Part shown: positions 54,606 through 64,000 of the stretch, piece by piece | How the letters are laid out: every line of letters begins with the position of its first letter | Numbering within the stretch: the stretch's first letter is position 1 | DNA from: Leguminivora glycinivorella | Taxonomy: Eukaryota > Arthropoda > Insecta > Lepidoptera > Tortricidae | Direction: 5' to 3' | Length of the DNA: 64,000 nt | Assembly: GCF_023078275.1 (NCBI RefSeq) | Contig: NC_062996.1 | Span: forward strand, 496,001-560,000 | Notes under the pieces: model-generated | The model's input: the letters and a program-made list of their open reading frames with translations, nothing else | The model's database searches: none | What the model was told of the DNA's origin: nothing | Translations under genes and position numbers: made by a program

Positions 54606-57600
54606 TTGTGTGTGTGTCTGTCTATGGCATCGTAGCTCCCAAACGGATGAACCGATTTAGATTTAGTTTTTTTTGTCTGAAAGCTGAGTTAGTCGGGAGT
54701 GTTCTTAGCCATGTTTCATGAAAATCGGTCTACTTTGTCGCGGTCGGGGGTTTTTTCAAAATTTTAATTTTGTGGTTAGGTTATTTATAGGTACTACAGA
54801 AGAAAATCATTTATTGTGCAAAATTTGATATGAGTCTAGTAGCCTATTATTTTGTTCACAGACCAGCATTACCAGCAGGCGTACCAGCAGCAACGCCAGC
54901 AATACGACCTACAGCAGCAGTACAATCAACAGCGGATAGAACCGCAGCAGAACTGGCAGCAGAATACTGTGAGTCTACTGTTTATACTTATTATTAGTAG
55001 CTTTTTGCTATAGGTACTAAAACCATTAAAATGCTTAGGCTCAATAGTATGCACGTTATCTTGCAGGATAATACCTAATTTAACAGGTCGACCGTTGCGT
55101 ATGTATCTACCGGCATAATTACTTGTGTGGCGTCGAAATAGGGTTCATTATTGGAAACAGATGTACTGTCTGTAGGTAGTGTATATCTAATAGGTGGATT
55201 GTTATTTAGATATTAGAATATTAGATAAGATGGAGCGCATCGCCAACAAACTGTTTTACAGTTCGGCGAAACTTTAATGATATGCTTGTGTACATTGTCT
55301 TTTTTGTTAAAAAAAAAAAAAAAAACTTATTTACTTTGTTGGCGCGATGATCCAAAATGAGTCTTGGTCTTCAAGGGCGCGCCACTATACGCGGTCCCTC
55401 ACGACATCACGCTAGCCCTCGCCGACGCCAAGTTCGCGGAGATCTGCCTCCACTCTATCCGCCTACGATATTTAGAATGGCCAGCAGGACGGCGTCTATA
55501 CTCTGTCAAACAAGTCTGTCAGTAAATAAGAACAAAGAAAACTATATGCATCCTTTTCTTTAGGGTGCTAGAGAAAAGGATACCTATAGTTTTCTTTGTT
55601 CTTATTTACTGACAGACTTGTTTGACAGAGTTTAGTTGGACGATCCAAATAGGCTCTCTAGACTGCCCGATCTTCAGCTATCCTTACAAGACGGCCAAGC
55701 CAGTGAAGACGATGTGACATGGTCTCACCATGGTCTCAAATTGGTCTCATGGTCATTATGTAACTGGGTGATTTTTTTTCAAATTGTCCACTATTTTGTC
55801 CACTATTGTGTCTATTTTGACGCAAAGGTTTGCACGACCGCTTTACATCAGGCGGGCCGTATGCTTGTTTGCCACTGACGTAGTATATAAAAAAAAATAT
55901 CTGTGCTCATCACACAAATAAATGCCCTTACCGGGATTCGAACCCAAGACCGCGGACTTATGTTGGGTTTTTAAGATCTATGCACGACCCTGTAAATGAC
56001 GAATATTCGGGAGTAAAAAAACATTTAAAAACCATCGCCTATTACACATTTTGTATTAGAGATTTTTTGAATTATAAAATTAGAGTACATTTAATTGAAG
56101 ATCGACCGGTATGGCCTAGCGCGTAGTGACCCTGCCTGCTACGCCGCGGTTCGGGTTCGAATCCCGGTAAGGGCATTTATTTGTGTGATGAGCACAAATA
56201 TTTGTTCCTGAGTCATGGATGTTTTCTATGTAAGTATATAGTATTTGTATATTATATATCGTTGTCTGAGTACCTGCAACACAAGCCTTCTGGAGCTTAC
56301 CATGGGACTCCGTCAATCTGTGTAAGAAAGTATAAATATTTATTTATTTATTACTAACGACAATTACTAATAGCCTAAGACCGGTACGATATTTTTGAAA
56401 ATAATTCTATAACAGTAGTTTTATTTCATATACAGCGCTTAATCGCAATTTAAAAAACCTATATTTTCGAATCCACCAATAGTTGGGAATGGAAGATATT
56501 AAAAAAAACTACGCCTAGAAAATAAGCGTTTTCTTTCAGCAAAATACCTCACAGTAATTTAATGGTGGAAACATGTAGAAAAAAATCAGTTTTAAGGTTT
56601 ACAACCCGAAGCCACCTAAATATATGACGGGAAATAAGACTATTTTTATTGATATAGAATTTTTGAATTTTGTCTAACGTGCTCTAGAGCTGATATAATA
56701 ACAGATATTTTTAACCAGAAATCAATAGCACATAATTTTTCAGATATTTAACATATAAAAACCACCAATATATTTATATGGAAATAAAAAATCTAAATAT
56801 TTGACCGGGCAAATTCGAAACAGATAATAGTACGAGGTTGACTTTTATTGTCCCTATTTAACAATATTAACAGCATGATAATCCACCCAACAAGTTTGAC
56901 CTTTATTTAATACTTTAATTTATTTAATATATTTACATTTTTTGCGTGGTTTGGTTTGGACCTTAGTGTCTTACATTTAGGAATCCATATGGCAAACCAC
57001 CACGCCGGTGGAGCTGAGCCGAGGGTAGGTGATGAGCCGTGTCGCATGCTTTTTATTCTGTTCTTCTATTACACATTAACGTAAATGAGGAGGCACACTG
57101 ACATTTTACCCTGCCAGGCGGCGCCTATGCATGTCACTGTCATTCATATGTGAGAGAGAGAAAAACATAATTATCAGCTTCTCGCTCTCACGTCTCACGG
57201 ACTAATAGGGTGGCGCCATCTGTCATATCCTTTGAGTGTTCCTCCTCATTACATGCCTGTTTCTACATAAGTAATATTTTAAGTAGATTAAAAACAGACG
57301 TTTCCCACCGATAATAAAGTCCAAAGTAATTAAAAAAATTACACATTTATTTTAGGCATGCGATTTGACAGTCGTCGAAAAGAGTATATACTTGTCAGTA
57401 CATACATCTATCTCACGTTTTTCTCTTCTACCATTTGACAGATCTCCGTCATCTTGTGAAATGTATTCTTCCATTCTTCAGAATCGTTGAAGCAACGCTT
57501 GTTACAAACACGCGAAAGCTATGCAAAGTCTAATTTCGACCCATATGTCACGGCCAGGTATAGCCCCGGCGATTATCGTGAGACTTACAAGCCACAGGTC

Positions 57601-60600
57601 ACAAGTTCAAATCTCAGTCGTCGCATACGTTTTTACAGCTTTTTTAATTAATTTTTTAAGGTTTTATTTATATTATAAGTTGATGAGTACAAGCTACTGC
57701 AATGACATTAAATACAAGGACGCACAATTCATAACAAAAATGTTTTAAAAATCTGGGTCTAAATTGCATTTATAACATTCTTGTTGATGCTAATAACGTT
57801 AACTTCTTATCTGCTTAGGAAAAAAATCGTTCATGTCATAACCAACATAGTGTATAAAGACCTAAGTATCAAAATTGCAAATGGAACTGCCACACACTAA
57901 AAACTCTTTATCAAAATACCTTTTGTCATAATATGCTCAAATGACTTATATGTCAAAATGAATTGCGAACGAATATTGAACGAATGGAGCCGCTACCAAT
58001 ATATAATAAGTATGTAGGTATTAGATATTTCCAATTTATTCCATAAATATAAATACCTAAAAAAGGCCGCAATTTTACTTCTTCATTACATAAACTTTAA
58101 AAATACCCTACTGTATCATCTTTATCTTGGTCACTTGTACTCCGTTTATTACAATAAATGTATGTAATGTATGTATGTGTAAATTTCCTGAAATAAATGT
58201 CATATCTTGTTGTCACAAAGAAAAATTTACAAGGCTTCCAAGAATCTCGAGCTGGAAGGATACAAATTAAAATATTTTCTATGAAAACAATTAAATTCGA
58301 CAGCAGACAACCCAAAGGTTTATCGGATTTATTTATTATAGGCATTTGTTTTAAATTAAATACCAGTGGTTCTGATCTGATAGTGTGGGATATTCTTTAA
58401 AATTTATTTTCAAAAGGAGATTTAATGTTTTATTTTATTTTTTTTTATTTTTATTTCAAATATGTTACACAGTATGACAGTAAAAACCAAAGCACTGAGT
58501 AACTAAAAATACATAAGAGCATAAAAAATAAACACATAAAAGTAAGAAACGTCATCTAGATTTAGGTGACAACGTAACGTCGAGGCTTCGTTGCGTCGTC
58601 TGTCCGGGCGTACAATTCGGCAGGTTGCCCCGGAACCGTCGAAAGACTACACCCTTCGGCCAGAAGTCTGCACTCGCGATGGTGTCCTGCAGCGGCCGCG
58701 GCACGCGCACAACAAACGAGCTGAAGTGCACGTAGCGGCGCGACTGCAGCTGCTGCACCCTCAGCGTGAAGCCAGTCTTCCGGCGAACGTACTCCACCAC
58801 TTCGTCGGCCACGGCGGAGTAATGCAGGCGAGACACGTAGAGCGGCTTACTTGGTGTGGCGACCCGAAGACCAGAATTAACCGGATCCGCAGTGCCACTC
58901 ACAGTCTTACGAGGCGCCCTACGCGCCTTGCTTTTCCTTTCCACCAATGTGAATCCCTCCGTATCTACATTGGTGCGGGAGGACTTCTCCTGACTTCTCA
59001 TGTTGGTAATGCCATTCAAATAATATTAGAAGTGTCTAATACGCGAGTGTTCGAATTTAATTATAGGATAGCACATATTGAAAGTACTGTAATATGGGTA
59101 CAAAAGCCTGCCTATTGAAATATAAAATACATAGCAAAAAGTATAGAAAGGACCTACTTTTCGACTTTTTATTTACACTACGTACCGACCATACAACTGA
59201 CTCTAATTAATCTTGGTATTAAAAAGAGTAAAATGTAGTACGTTTTTCCATTATCCGATCCGATATCGGATGTCGGACCGATATTCCATACATTACAGGC
59301 GGAATCTTGGATTCTTCTATTGATATCCTTCCGACATCCGTTATCGGATCGGATAATGTGAAAACGGTCTAATAGCGACTCAATAGTTTTTGTTCCTTGA
59401 AAGTCATTAATTTGAACAAATAAAATTATTCATTGAAATCTATACAATTACAACGAGTATTATAATGTATAATGAAGTATTCATTTTGTAATGTAATCCA
59501 AAGAAATAACTTATAAGAAATATATTCTACCCTTTTTGCTTGTTTTCTGATTACTATTTAGCCAATTTTTCATTGACTCATACCATGGACTTTCAATAGG
59601 GACTGAGCTCACACTTTTTTTGCCATACTAAATTGAACTTTATCACCGGTGCAGAAAGGCGTTCTTATCAGACTAGTAAAAGTGTGTCCACATGAGAGGG
59701 TCAAAGTTGGGGCTGGTGTCCCTCTCGCACCTGTGACCAGTGTTAAAGAGATTACTACAGTAGTAGTATTTTTACCTGTATGATAACTAAGTTTATAAAC
59801 TTCTTAAATTATTTTTGTATTATATCGAGGCAAGGATATTAATACCTTGTAATGAATTGGTAAGTCATTATTATGAAGCCATAAAACCAAAGATTTGCGC
59901 AATTAAAAAAAACCTTTAATTCGGTATTAGTAGATTTGGTAGTAACTTTGAATATTGACTGGTATCCCCAAATAATGACAGTGATGACGTCATTCAAATA
60001 ATTTTGACAGTGGCAATAAGTGCGAGATCACCAGCCCCAACTTTACCCTCTCATGTGGACACACTTTTTGGCCTAACAACTCAATCTAGCTTAATGATAT
60101 ATAAATCTATTAGTCATACCGGACAACTGTCACTGTACAGTTGTAATCCTTATTACAAGGGCATAACGTCTAGCGATGGTTAGCTAAGACAGAGTATTGC
60201 GGTAAGTAGGAACGACGCACGATGTGAACCTTAGGTTACCTTCAATCAATACTAATACTGAAAGACAATTTTTAAACTTATTGCATTACATGTGTCTAAC
60301 AAAATTTCAATGAAATGGGTTGTAAATCTAATACTAAAAAATAAATATTTAAAAAGAGAGGGTTTAAAAGGGTGTAAAAGATAAAAAAATAACAAGAAAA
60401 AAAGATTTCCACTGCCGAGGATCGAACCCACGACGTCAGGTCAGGAGCGCGCCCATCGTTTTACGCTACTATAACTGCCGGCGTATTATGATTCCAATTT
60501 TATCACTTATCCACGTGGATAAAGCATCCGTCACGCTTTGGCAAGTATGTCAATGTGAGAGTGACAGTTGTCTTATCCACGTGGATAAGTGATAAAATTG

Positions 60601-62201
60601 GAAGCATGATACGCTGGCTGAGCTATTTAAGCGATAGTATGAAGGTGGCGAAATATATTATTATACCGCGATGTAATGAAAATACGAATGAATAACTAAC
60701 TTTTGAAATAATGCAGAAAATGACATCGTCAATAGTAGAGTTGGTAGGTAAATGAAAAATATGAAAATACTTCTTTCAGTACAGATTTTAGCGCTTCTTG
60801 GTGTGCATTTAAAGGTGGATTATTTTTTATACTTCTTTATTTTGATCTTAACGAAAAGTCTGTTCCAATTTTTTTGCTGATATAATTTTTGCCCTGAATG
60901 TTATTCTGAGCTAGTAAAATACTGAACTTCCGTTTTGTTTTTAGGGTGGTTTCAGTAGAAATAGTGTTTCAACACATATTGTAGATACAAAACAACCATA
61001 ACTTCACTTGTCCTATTATTGCTTGCGTCATAACTAATTTAATTACTCCGCTTTTTGCTACTACGAAGTATCATTCACAAAAATAGGTGGTTTCTTAATG
61101 TGTTATAAAGATCATAAATTAAAGTAGTCGAATTTAAAACAAAAGTCCTGATACCATTTTCGCCTGATTTTTAGTGAATTAAAATAATCTTTTTTTTATT
61201 ATATTATACGTTTCTTGTCACAAATTTTGGTGGCTTAACTAAAAAAACTGTACCAAATTACCAAACTTAATTTTTGGTGAGATAAAAAGTACTGTTATAG
61301 AATTAAGTTATTTTCCCAGTAGTAGCAAGACCGGATAGCTCTTAGGGTAAACTAATTATTGACTAATTATTGTTTGTAATTATTTTTAGTTAAGGCTTTT
61401 TTTATTTATTTAATTACTTATTATTCTAAATCGTTTGCTTGCAGGGTGGTGAGGGCGGTCAACAGAGGGCGACGGCATCGCAATACTACCCTCAAAGTTG
61501 GAGGTCGCAAGGCCAAGAGGACGATGGACAGGTAACACATTTTTTTATCGTCAGGATCGAATCAGCTCATGATTCTGAGAAGAATGAGCCTAAACACGTC
61601 CAGATCTGGTGAAATTCAATATTCAAGATTTATTTTTGACGACCGGTCTGGCTCAGTCGGTAGTGACTCTGCCTGCTAAGCCGCGGCCTTGGGTTCGAAT
61701 CCCGGTAAGGGCATTTATTTGTGTGATGAGCACAGATATTTGTTCCTCAGTCATGGATGTTTTCTATGTATATCGGTTTAAAGATATTTTATTTGTCTCA
61801 AAAGAAATATTACATTTCACTTATTGAGATAAGTTTGAGATAAGTATTGACAATTGTAAAAATTAAATTATGCTACTGAAATATAAGTATGTATTTTTAT
61901 CTATTTTATGTATCTTTAAGTATGTATATCGTCGCTTAGCACCCATAGTACAAGCTTTGCTTAGTTTGGGGCTAGGTTGATCTGTGTAAGGTGTCCCCAA
62001 TATTTATTTATTATTTTATTATTTTGAACAAAATTAAAATTTTGAAAAAACCCCCGACCGCGACATCTCTAACGTATATAGATCGATTTTTATGAAACAT
62101 GGCTAAGAACACTCCCGATTAACTCAGCTTTCAGACAAAAAAAACTAAATCTAAATCGGTTCATCCATTCGGGAGCTACGATGCCACAGACAGATACACA
62201 C

Positions 62202-62236
<35 letters not shown>

Positions 62237-62420
62237 CGTCAAACTTATAACACCCCGTCGTTTTTGCGTCGGGGGTTAAAAACGCCCGTCTACGGTATTT
62301 ATTTAATTTGATTCACAATTTCACTTATCTTTTTTTTTTCAGTATCGCCCGCAAGAGAATGAAGTGCAAAACGGGCCTCACAACTTTGGCGAAGGTTTCG
62401 CCTTTTCATTTCAAGGTTAA
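48862..62420 (+). CDS. RR-1 chitin-binding cuticular protein (5' exon missing)
   Basis: Secreted structural protein of the cuticle. Exons: 48862-48942, 49592-49654, 50445-50544, 51097-51234, 51809-51963, 53052-53109, 54862-54968, 61445-61531, 62343-62420 (TAA). All introns are GT-AG with matching phases; 288 residues are visible. Exon 1 seen here begins LICMWCAVMAAARA then QDDFY, the hydrophobic core and cleavage site of a signal peptide. The initiator exon, probably only a few codons, lies upstream and was not found. The chitin-binding region is residues ~95-160: GAFRFEYASDNGL, GAYQYKDPSGQIVKLKY, EGFQ, then the RR-1-type GSHLPKSPEP. The usual YxADExGY reads YRAGKEGF. The tail is Q-rich (QQAYQQQRQQYDLQQQ). 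A polyadenylation signal AATAAA follows at about 62446. Several exons have decayed tandem copies in the introns. Confidence 0.9.
48990..49215 (+). mobile_element. tRNA-SINE, second subfamily
   Basis: The same head as the other SINEs, but the tail reads GCTTAGCACCCATAGTACAA. A similar tail is at 61930-62000. Confidence 0.75.
49224..49440. mobile_element. GGGGCAAATCTCGACTGGGG MITE
   Basis: Inverted ends about 45 bp long, in the first visible intron of the cuticular gene. Confidence 0.75.
50898..51036. mobile_element. TAGGGTGCATTGGGGTAAC MITE, TA-flanked
   Basis: Inverted ends GGGTGCATTGGGGTAA and complement GGGTGCATTTGGGTAA, TA on both sides (Tc1/mariner-like target). Confidence 0.8.
51304..51471 (+). 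pseudogene. Decayed tandem copies of cuticular-gene exon 51097-51234
   Basis: 51304-51369 repeats the end of the exon (CAGCTG, then the HHK..ALTSG coding end) with indels and keeps a GT donor at 51370. A second start (CTCCAGCTGACTAAGG, about 51456-51471) is cut off by a MITE that begins near 51472. The frames are broken. Confidence 0.75.
51966..52055 (+). repeat. (AG)n microsatellite at a splice donor
   Basis: About 44 uninterrupted AG units begin four bases into the intron after the chitin-binding exon (CAG|GTAAGAGAG...). Confidence 0.97.
52101..52858 (+). pseudogene. Two decayed copies of the chitin-binding exon
   Basis: Copy 1 is 52101-52172 plus 52531-52589, split by an inserted repeat at about 52190-52440, and keeps the donor CAG|GTAAGA at 52590. 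Copy 2 is 52751-52858, where the donor GT has become AT. Both lack the same two bases relative to the true exon just before the GACGGCACC stretch, so both are frameshifted. They also share flanks (GGTGATGAGAAGA before; an AAAGCACCATGATTTC stretch after), so one was copied from the other. Confidence 0.85.
52190..52440 (-). repeat. TATG-tailed retroelement 3' end (minus)
   Basis: Complement of the same unit, splitting the decayed chitin-binding exon copy. Confidence 0.8.
53826..54010 (+). mobile_element. Second, shorter copy of the ORF1-only retroposon
   Basis: Starts at CAGACGACGCAACG, the coding end of the ORF1-like frame of the 58430-58999 element, and runs through the same 3' region (ACAGTGCCTTGGTTTTACTG) to a (AAAT)n tail. 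AATAAATAT occurs at both edges, a likely target duplication. Confidence 0.7.
54533..54785 (+). repeat. GTCTGT-rich ~240-bp repeat
   Basis: Plus-strand copy ending 76 bp before the Q-rich exon of the cuticular gene. Confidence 0.8.
55501..55630. mobile_element. 130-bp near-perfect palindrome
   Basis: Arms of about 60 bp starting CTCTGTCAAACAAGTCTGTC, perfect for the first 45 bp. Confidence 0.9.
56103..56345 (+). mobile_element. tRNA-SINE
   Basis: Head with GGTTCGAATCCCGG and the standard tail, ending just before large element copy B. Confidence 0.8.
58430..58999 (-). mobile_element. ORF1-only poly(A) retroposon
   Basis: A 570-bp insert in one of two copies of the large element. The related copy near 24655 is the empty site, and ATGTT is duplicated at 58425-58429 and 59000-59004. 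On the minus strand it carries an open frame of about 148 codons (start formed at the junction at 59001, stop 58552-58554) encoding a basic protein with YVSRLHYS, DEVVEYVRRKTGF and SRRYVHFSSFVVRVP, of the kind found in LINE ORF1. A ~120 bp 3' region ending in an A-rich tail follows directly, with no reverse-transcriptase frame. Confidence 0.8.
58552..59001 (-). CDS. LINE ORF1-like protein, 5'-truncated
   Basis: Open frame of about 149 residues in the retroposon 58430-58999. It starts at an ATG whose first two bases belong to the target duplication, so the native N-terminus is probably missing. The N-terminal third is basic and Ser/Thr-rich (ERKSKARRAPRK). The middle looks like a folded RNA-binding-type domain: LYVSRLHYSAVADEVVEYV, then RRKTGFTLRV, then FRRFRGNLP. 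No zinc knuckle and no catalytic domain is visible. It is intact in frame, which suggests a young copy. Expression from this locus is not shown. Confidence 0.6.
   Translation of the reverse strand: MRSQEKSSRTNVDTEGFTLVERKSKARRAPRKTVSGTADPVNSGLRVATPSKPLYVSRLHYSAVADEVVEYVRRKTGFTLRVQQLQSRRYVHFSSFVVRVPRPLQDTIASADFWPKGVVFRRFRGNLPNCTPGQTTQRSLDVTLSPKSR
60481..60614. mobile_element. GTTATCCACGTGGATAA-type palindromic MITE
   Basis: Ends GCGTATTATGATTCC and complement GCGTATCATGCTTCC; each arm carries TTATCCACGTGGATAA. Absent from large element copy A. Confidence 0.85.
61638..62010 (+). mobile_element. tRNA-SINE with ~110-bp internal insert
   Basis: Head 61638-61775, tail of the second subfamily from about 61886; AT-rich DNA in between is not part of the family. 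Confidence 0.75.
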
Positions 62421-62530
62421 CCAGTTAGTTATACAAAAATAGGCAATAAAATAGGTATTATATTAGGTACTTTAATACATTCACGATAAATTGTGATTGG
62501 AAGCTCTGGTTAAGATTTTCGTCCGACTAA

Positions 62531-62745
62531 TAAGACACTGGTCTCACCGCGAGCTAGTATAAGCTATGAGCTATCGGCTATAAAAACGAACAAAAGATAA
62601 TCATTCCCGTGTAAATAAAAGAGACACGGCGATGTTTATAGTTACTCGCCCAGCGGTGAGCTATCAATATCGCCGTGTCTCTTACCTTTTGTTAGTTTTT
62701 ATAGCCGATAGCTCATAGCTTACTAGTTTTAAGACCAGTGCCTTA
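62531..62745. mobile_element. GGCACTGGTCCCACCG MITE, full copy
   Basis: Ends TAAGACACTGGTC and complement TAAGGCACTGGTC; inner hairpin GAGACACGGCGAT. Lies just after the cuticular gene. Confidence 0.85.
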
Positions 62746-62993
62746 GCAGTGAGGAAACGCACTGGTAGTTCAGGGCACGTAGCCAAATGCACAAACACTA
62801 ACGATAATATTGTTGTCTTTATCGCTCTTCCGTAAATATCTTGTTTAGTGTAACCCGTTCTGATGATGTGTCAATTTTTCTAGTCTCCGACCTATTTTGT
62901 GTTCGAATACTTACCTACTACAAAAATATAAAAATAATTTCCTGAATGTAACTATGTATCCTTAAAAAAATATGCAAGGTTTATCTGTTACAC

Positions 62994-63216
62994 CACAAAA
63001 TATATAATAGTACAAGTACAGAAGGCTCCTTTGATGTTCACAAAACGCCGCCATTATCAATTCTTACCTACATTAAAAAACGGACCGCACGCGAGCAGCC
63101 GACATTGAATTCTATTGTGCTGCTCGAATGTCGTCGCCACTAAATGGGCCGCGAACTCGCGGCCGCCGTCATGTACCTGTAGTACGGCGATAGAATCGCG
63201 GAGTGAGCCGCCCCTG
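62994..63216. mobile_element. MITE with GCGGCC-rich end, copy 2
   Basis: Begins CACAAAATATAT and ends GAGCCGCCCCTG. GTTACAC is duplicated on both sides (7 bp). Confidence 0.8.
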
Positions 63217-63229
63217 GTTACACTGAGCT

Positions 63230-64000
63230 ATAAATTACTTAATATTTATAATGACTTATAATATTTCAGTCATATTGTTACTAGAAACTAATCTAACGTT
63301 TACTTTTCGAAAGTCCGCGTTCCTTGGAACAGGCGAGATATATTCATTTAGTAGGCGAGATATAACCGTAAGTGACCATACCTGTGTACGTAGATAATTT
63401 TAATTAAAATAAAATTGTGATTTTTACTTCTTTGTTTTATTTTATTTCATTTTATTTTAAAACTAGATTTTTCCTGCGGCTTCGCGTTAGAAAGAAACAA
63501 TCTCTTCAACTATCTCCACTTAAAAAACACTTTTTTTTTTAAACTCCGTTTTGCCGTGCAAGATGGACAAACAATTTTTTATACTACGTCGGTGGCAAAC
63601 AAGAATACGGTCCGTCTAATGGACGCCTGCAACTCATGGAGTATCAAGCTGCATGCCTCTTCTAACAGACTGCTTATTACGTTTTTAAAAAATATTCATT
63701 GAATAAAACAATAATATAGTTCATATACCCACATTTTATTAAAACAACACCCCAACACAATTCAATACATCCATTAATATAACCACTACAAAAATTGTAC
63801 ATACATTTTATATATTGTTTTCTAAGCGACTCAAAACCAGTTATCCATGGACAGGACTAGATATCTCATAACCTACAATAATCCAAATATCTATAGAAAA
63901 TACAATATAAACACAATTTATATTCAAAATATAAACATATCACAATTTATATTTCGTAAAATATCAACAAACGCATGTATTTTTATAGTAAAAAAATATA
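63230..64000. other. Downstream of the cuticular gene
   Basis: 63450-63545 is a Helitron-like fragment and 63570-63640 a LINE-derived segment. The last 300 bp are AT-rich and unassigned; AATAAAA on the minus strand at 63740-63734 could be the 3' end of a convergent gene beyond the window. Confidence 0.35.

Larger units (their letters stand above)
56371..61349. mobile_element. Large element copy B (inverted, in cuticular gene intron)
   Basis: Reverse-complement match to 21290-32218, lacking copy A's two big inserts. It has its own inserts: the retroposon 58430-58999 and the palindromic MITE 60481-60614. Without them it is about 4.3 kb. It starts TAGCCTAAGACC and ends CTTAGGGTA. Confidence 0.75.

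Noticed and set aside
58591..59118. 175-codon plus-strand frame
   Set aside because: Antisense of the ORF1-like frame and running past the retroposon border into the host element.

Overview
This is eukaryotic nuclear DNA, almost certainly from a lepidopteran (moth or butterfly). The evidence is AT-rich spliced genes with short exons, an RR-1 cuticular protein, an arthropod-type GTSF1, tRNA-derived SINEs, and dense families of short inverted-repeat transposons, including a Helitron-like family ending in a hairpin plus CTAG. I cannot name the species. Introns and intergenic DNA are mostly nested mobile elements, and most long open frames are chance readings through repeats.

Three host genes can be rebuilt exon by exon. 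(1) GTSF1/Asterix, a piRNA-pathway CHHC zinc-finger protein, minus strand, 3731 down to 1594, two coding exons, 101 residues. (2) Tyrosyl-DNA phosphodiesterase 1, plus strand, 5018-35292, 15 coding exons, 625 residues. It keeps both HKN catalytic motifs and carries an N-terminal PBZ (poly-ADP-ribose-binding) zinc finger. Genes 1 and 2 are head to head, with 1286 bp between start codons. (3) An RR-1 chitin-binding cuticular protein, plus strand, 48862-62420, nine exons seen; its first exon was not found.

Layout: 1-5017 holds GTSF1, repeats and the shared promoter region. 5018-35292 is TDP1. Its 15.4 kb intron 13 is a stack of transposons: a Harbinger-like element with a TTA target duplication (21179-33218) holds a larger element (21290-32218), which in turn holds a hAT-like element (22445-23523) and an unclassified 5.5 kb element with long terminal inverted repeats (25533-31012). 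35298-36139 holds degenerate and fresh duplicates of the last two TDP1 exons. 36140-48850 is intergenic: a piggyBac-like TTAA element carrying a 5'-truncated R4/Dong-type LINE, a 16-bp minisatellite and many MITEs. 48862-62420 is the cuticular gene; its introns hold decayed copies of its own exons and an inverted second copy (56371-61349) of the large element from TDP1 intron 13. That second copy acts as an empty site proving several insertions in the first, and it carries a 570-bp retroposon with an ORF1-like frame but no reverse transcriptase.

The three genes do not form one pathway. GTSF1 works in transposon silencing, TDP1 in repair of blocked DNA ends, and the third protein in cuticle.
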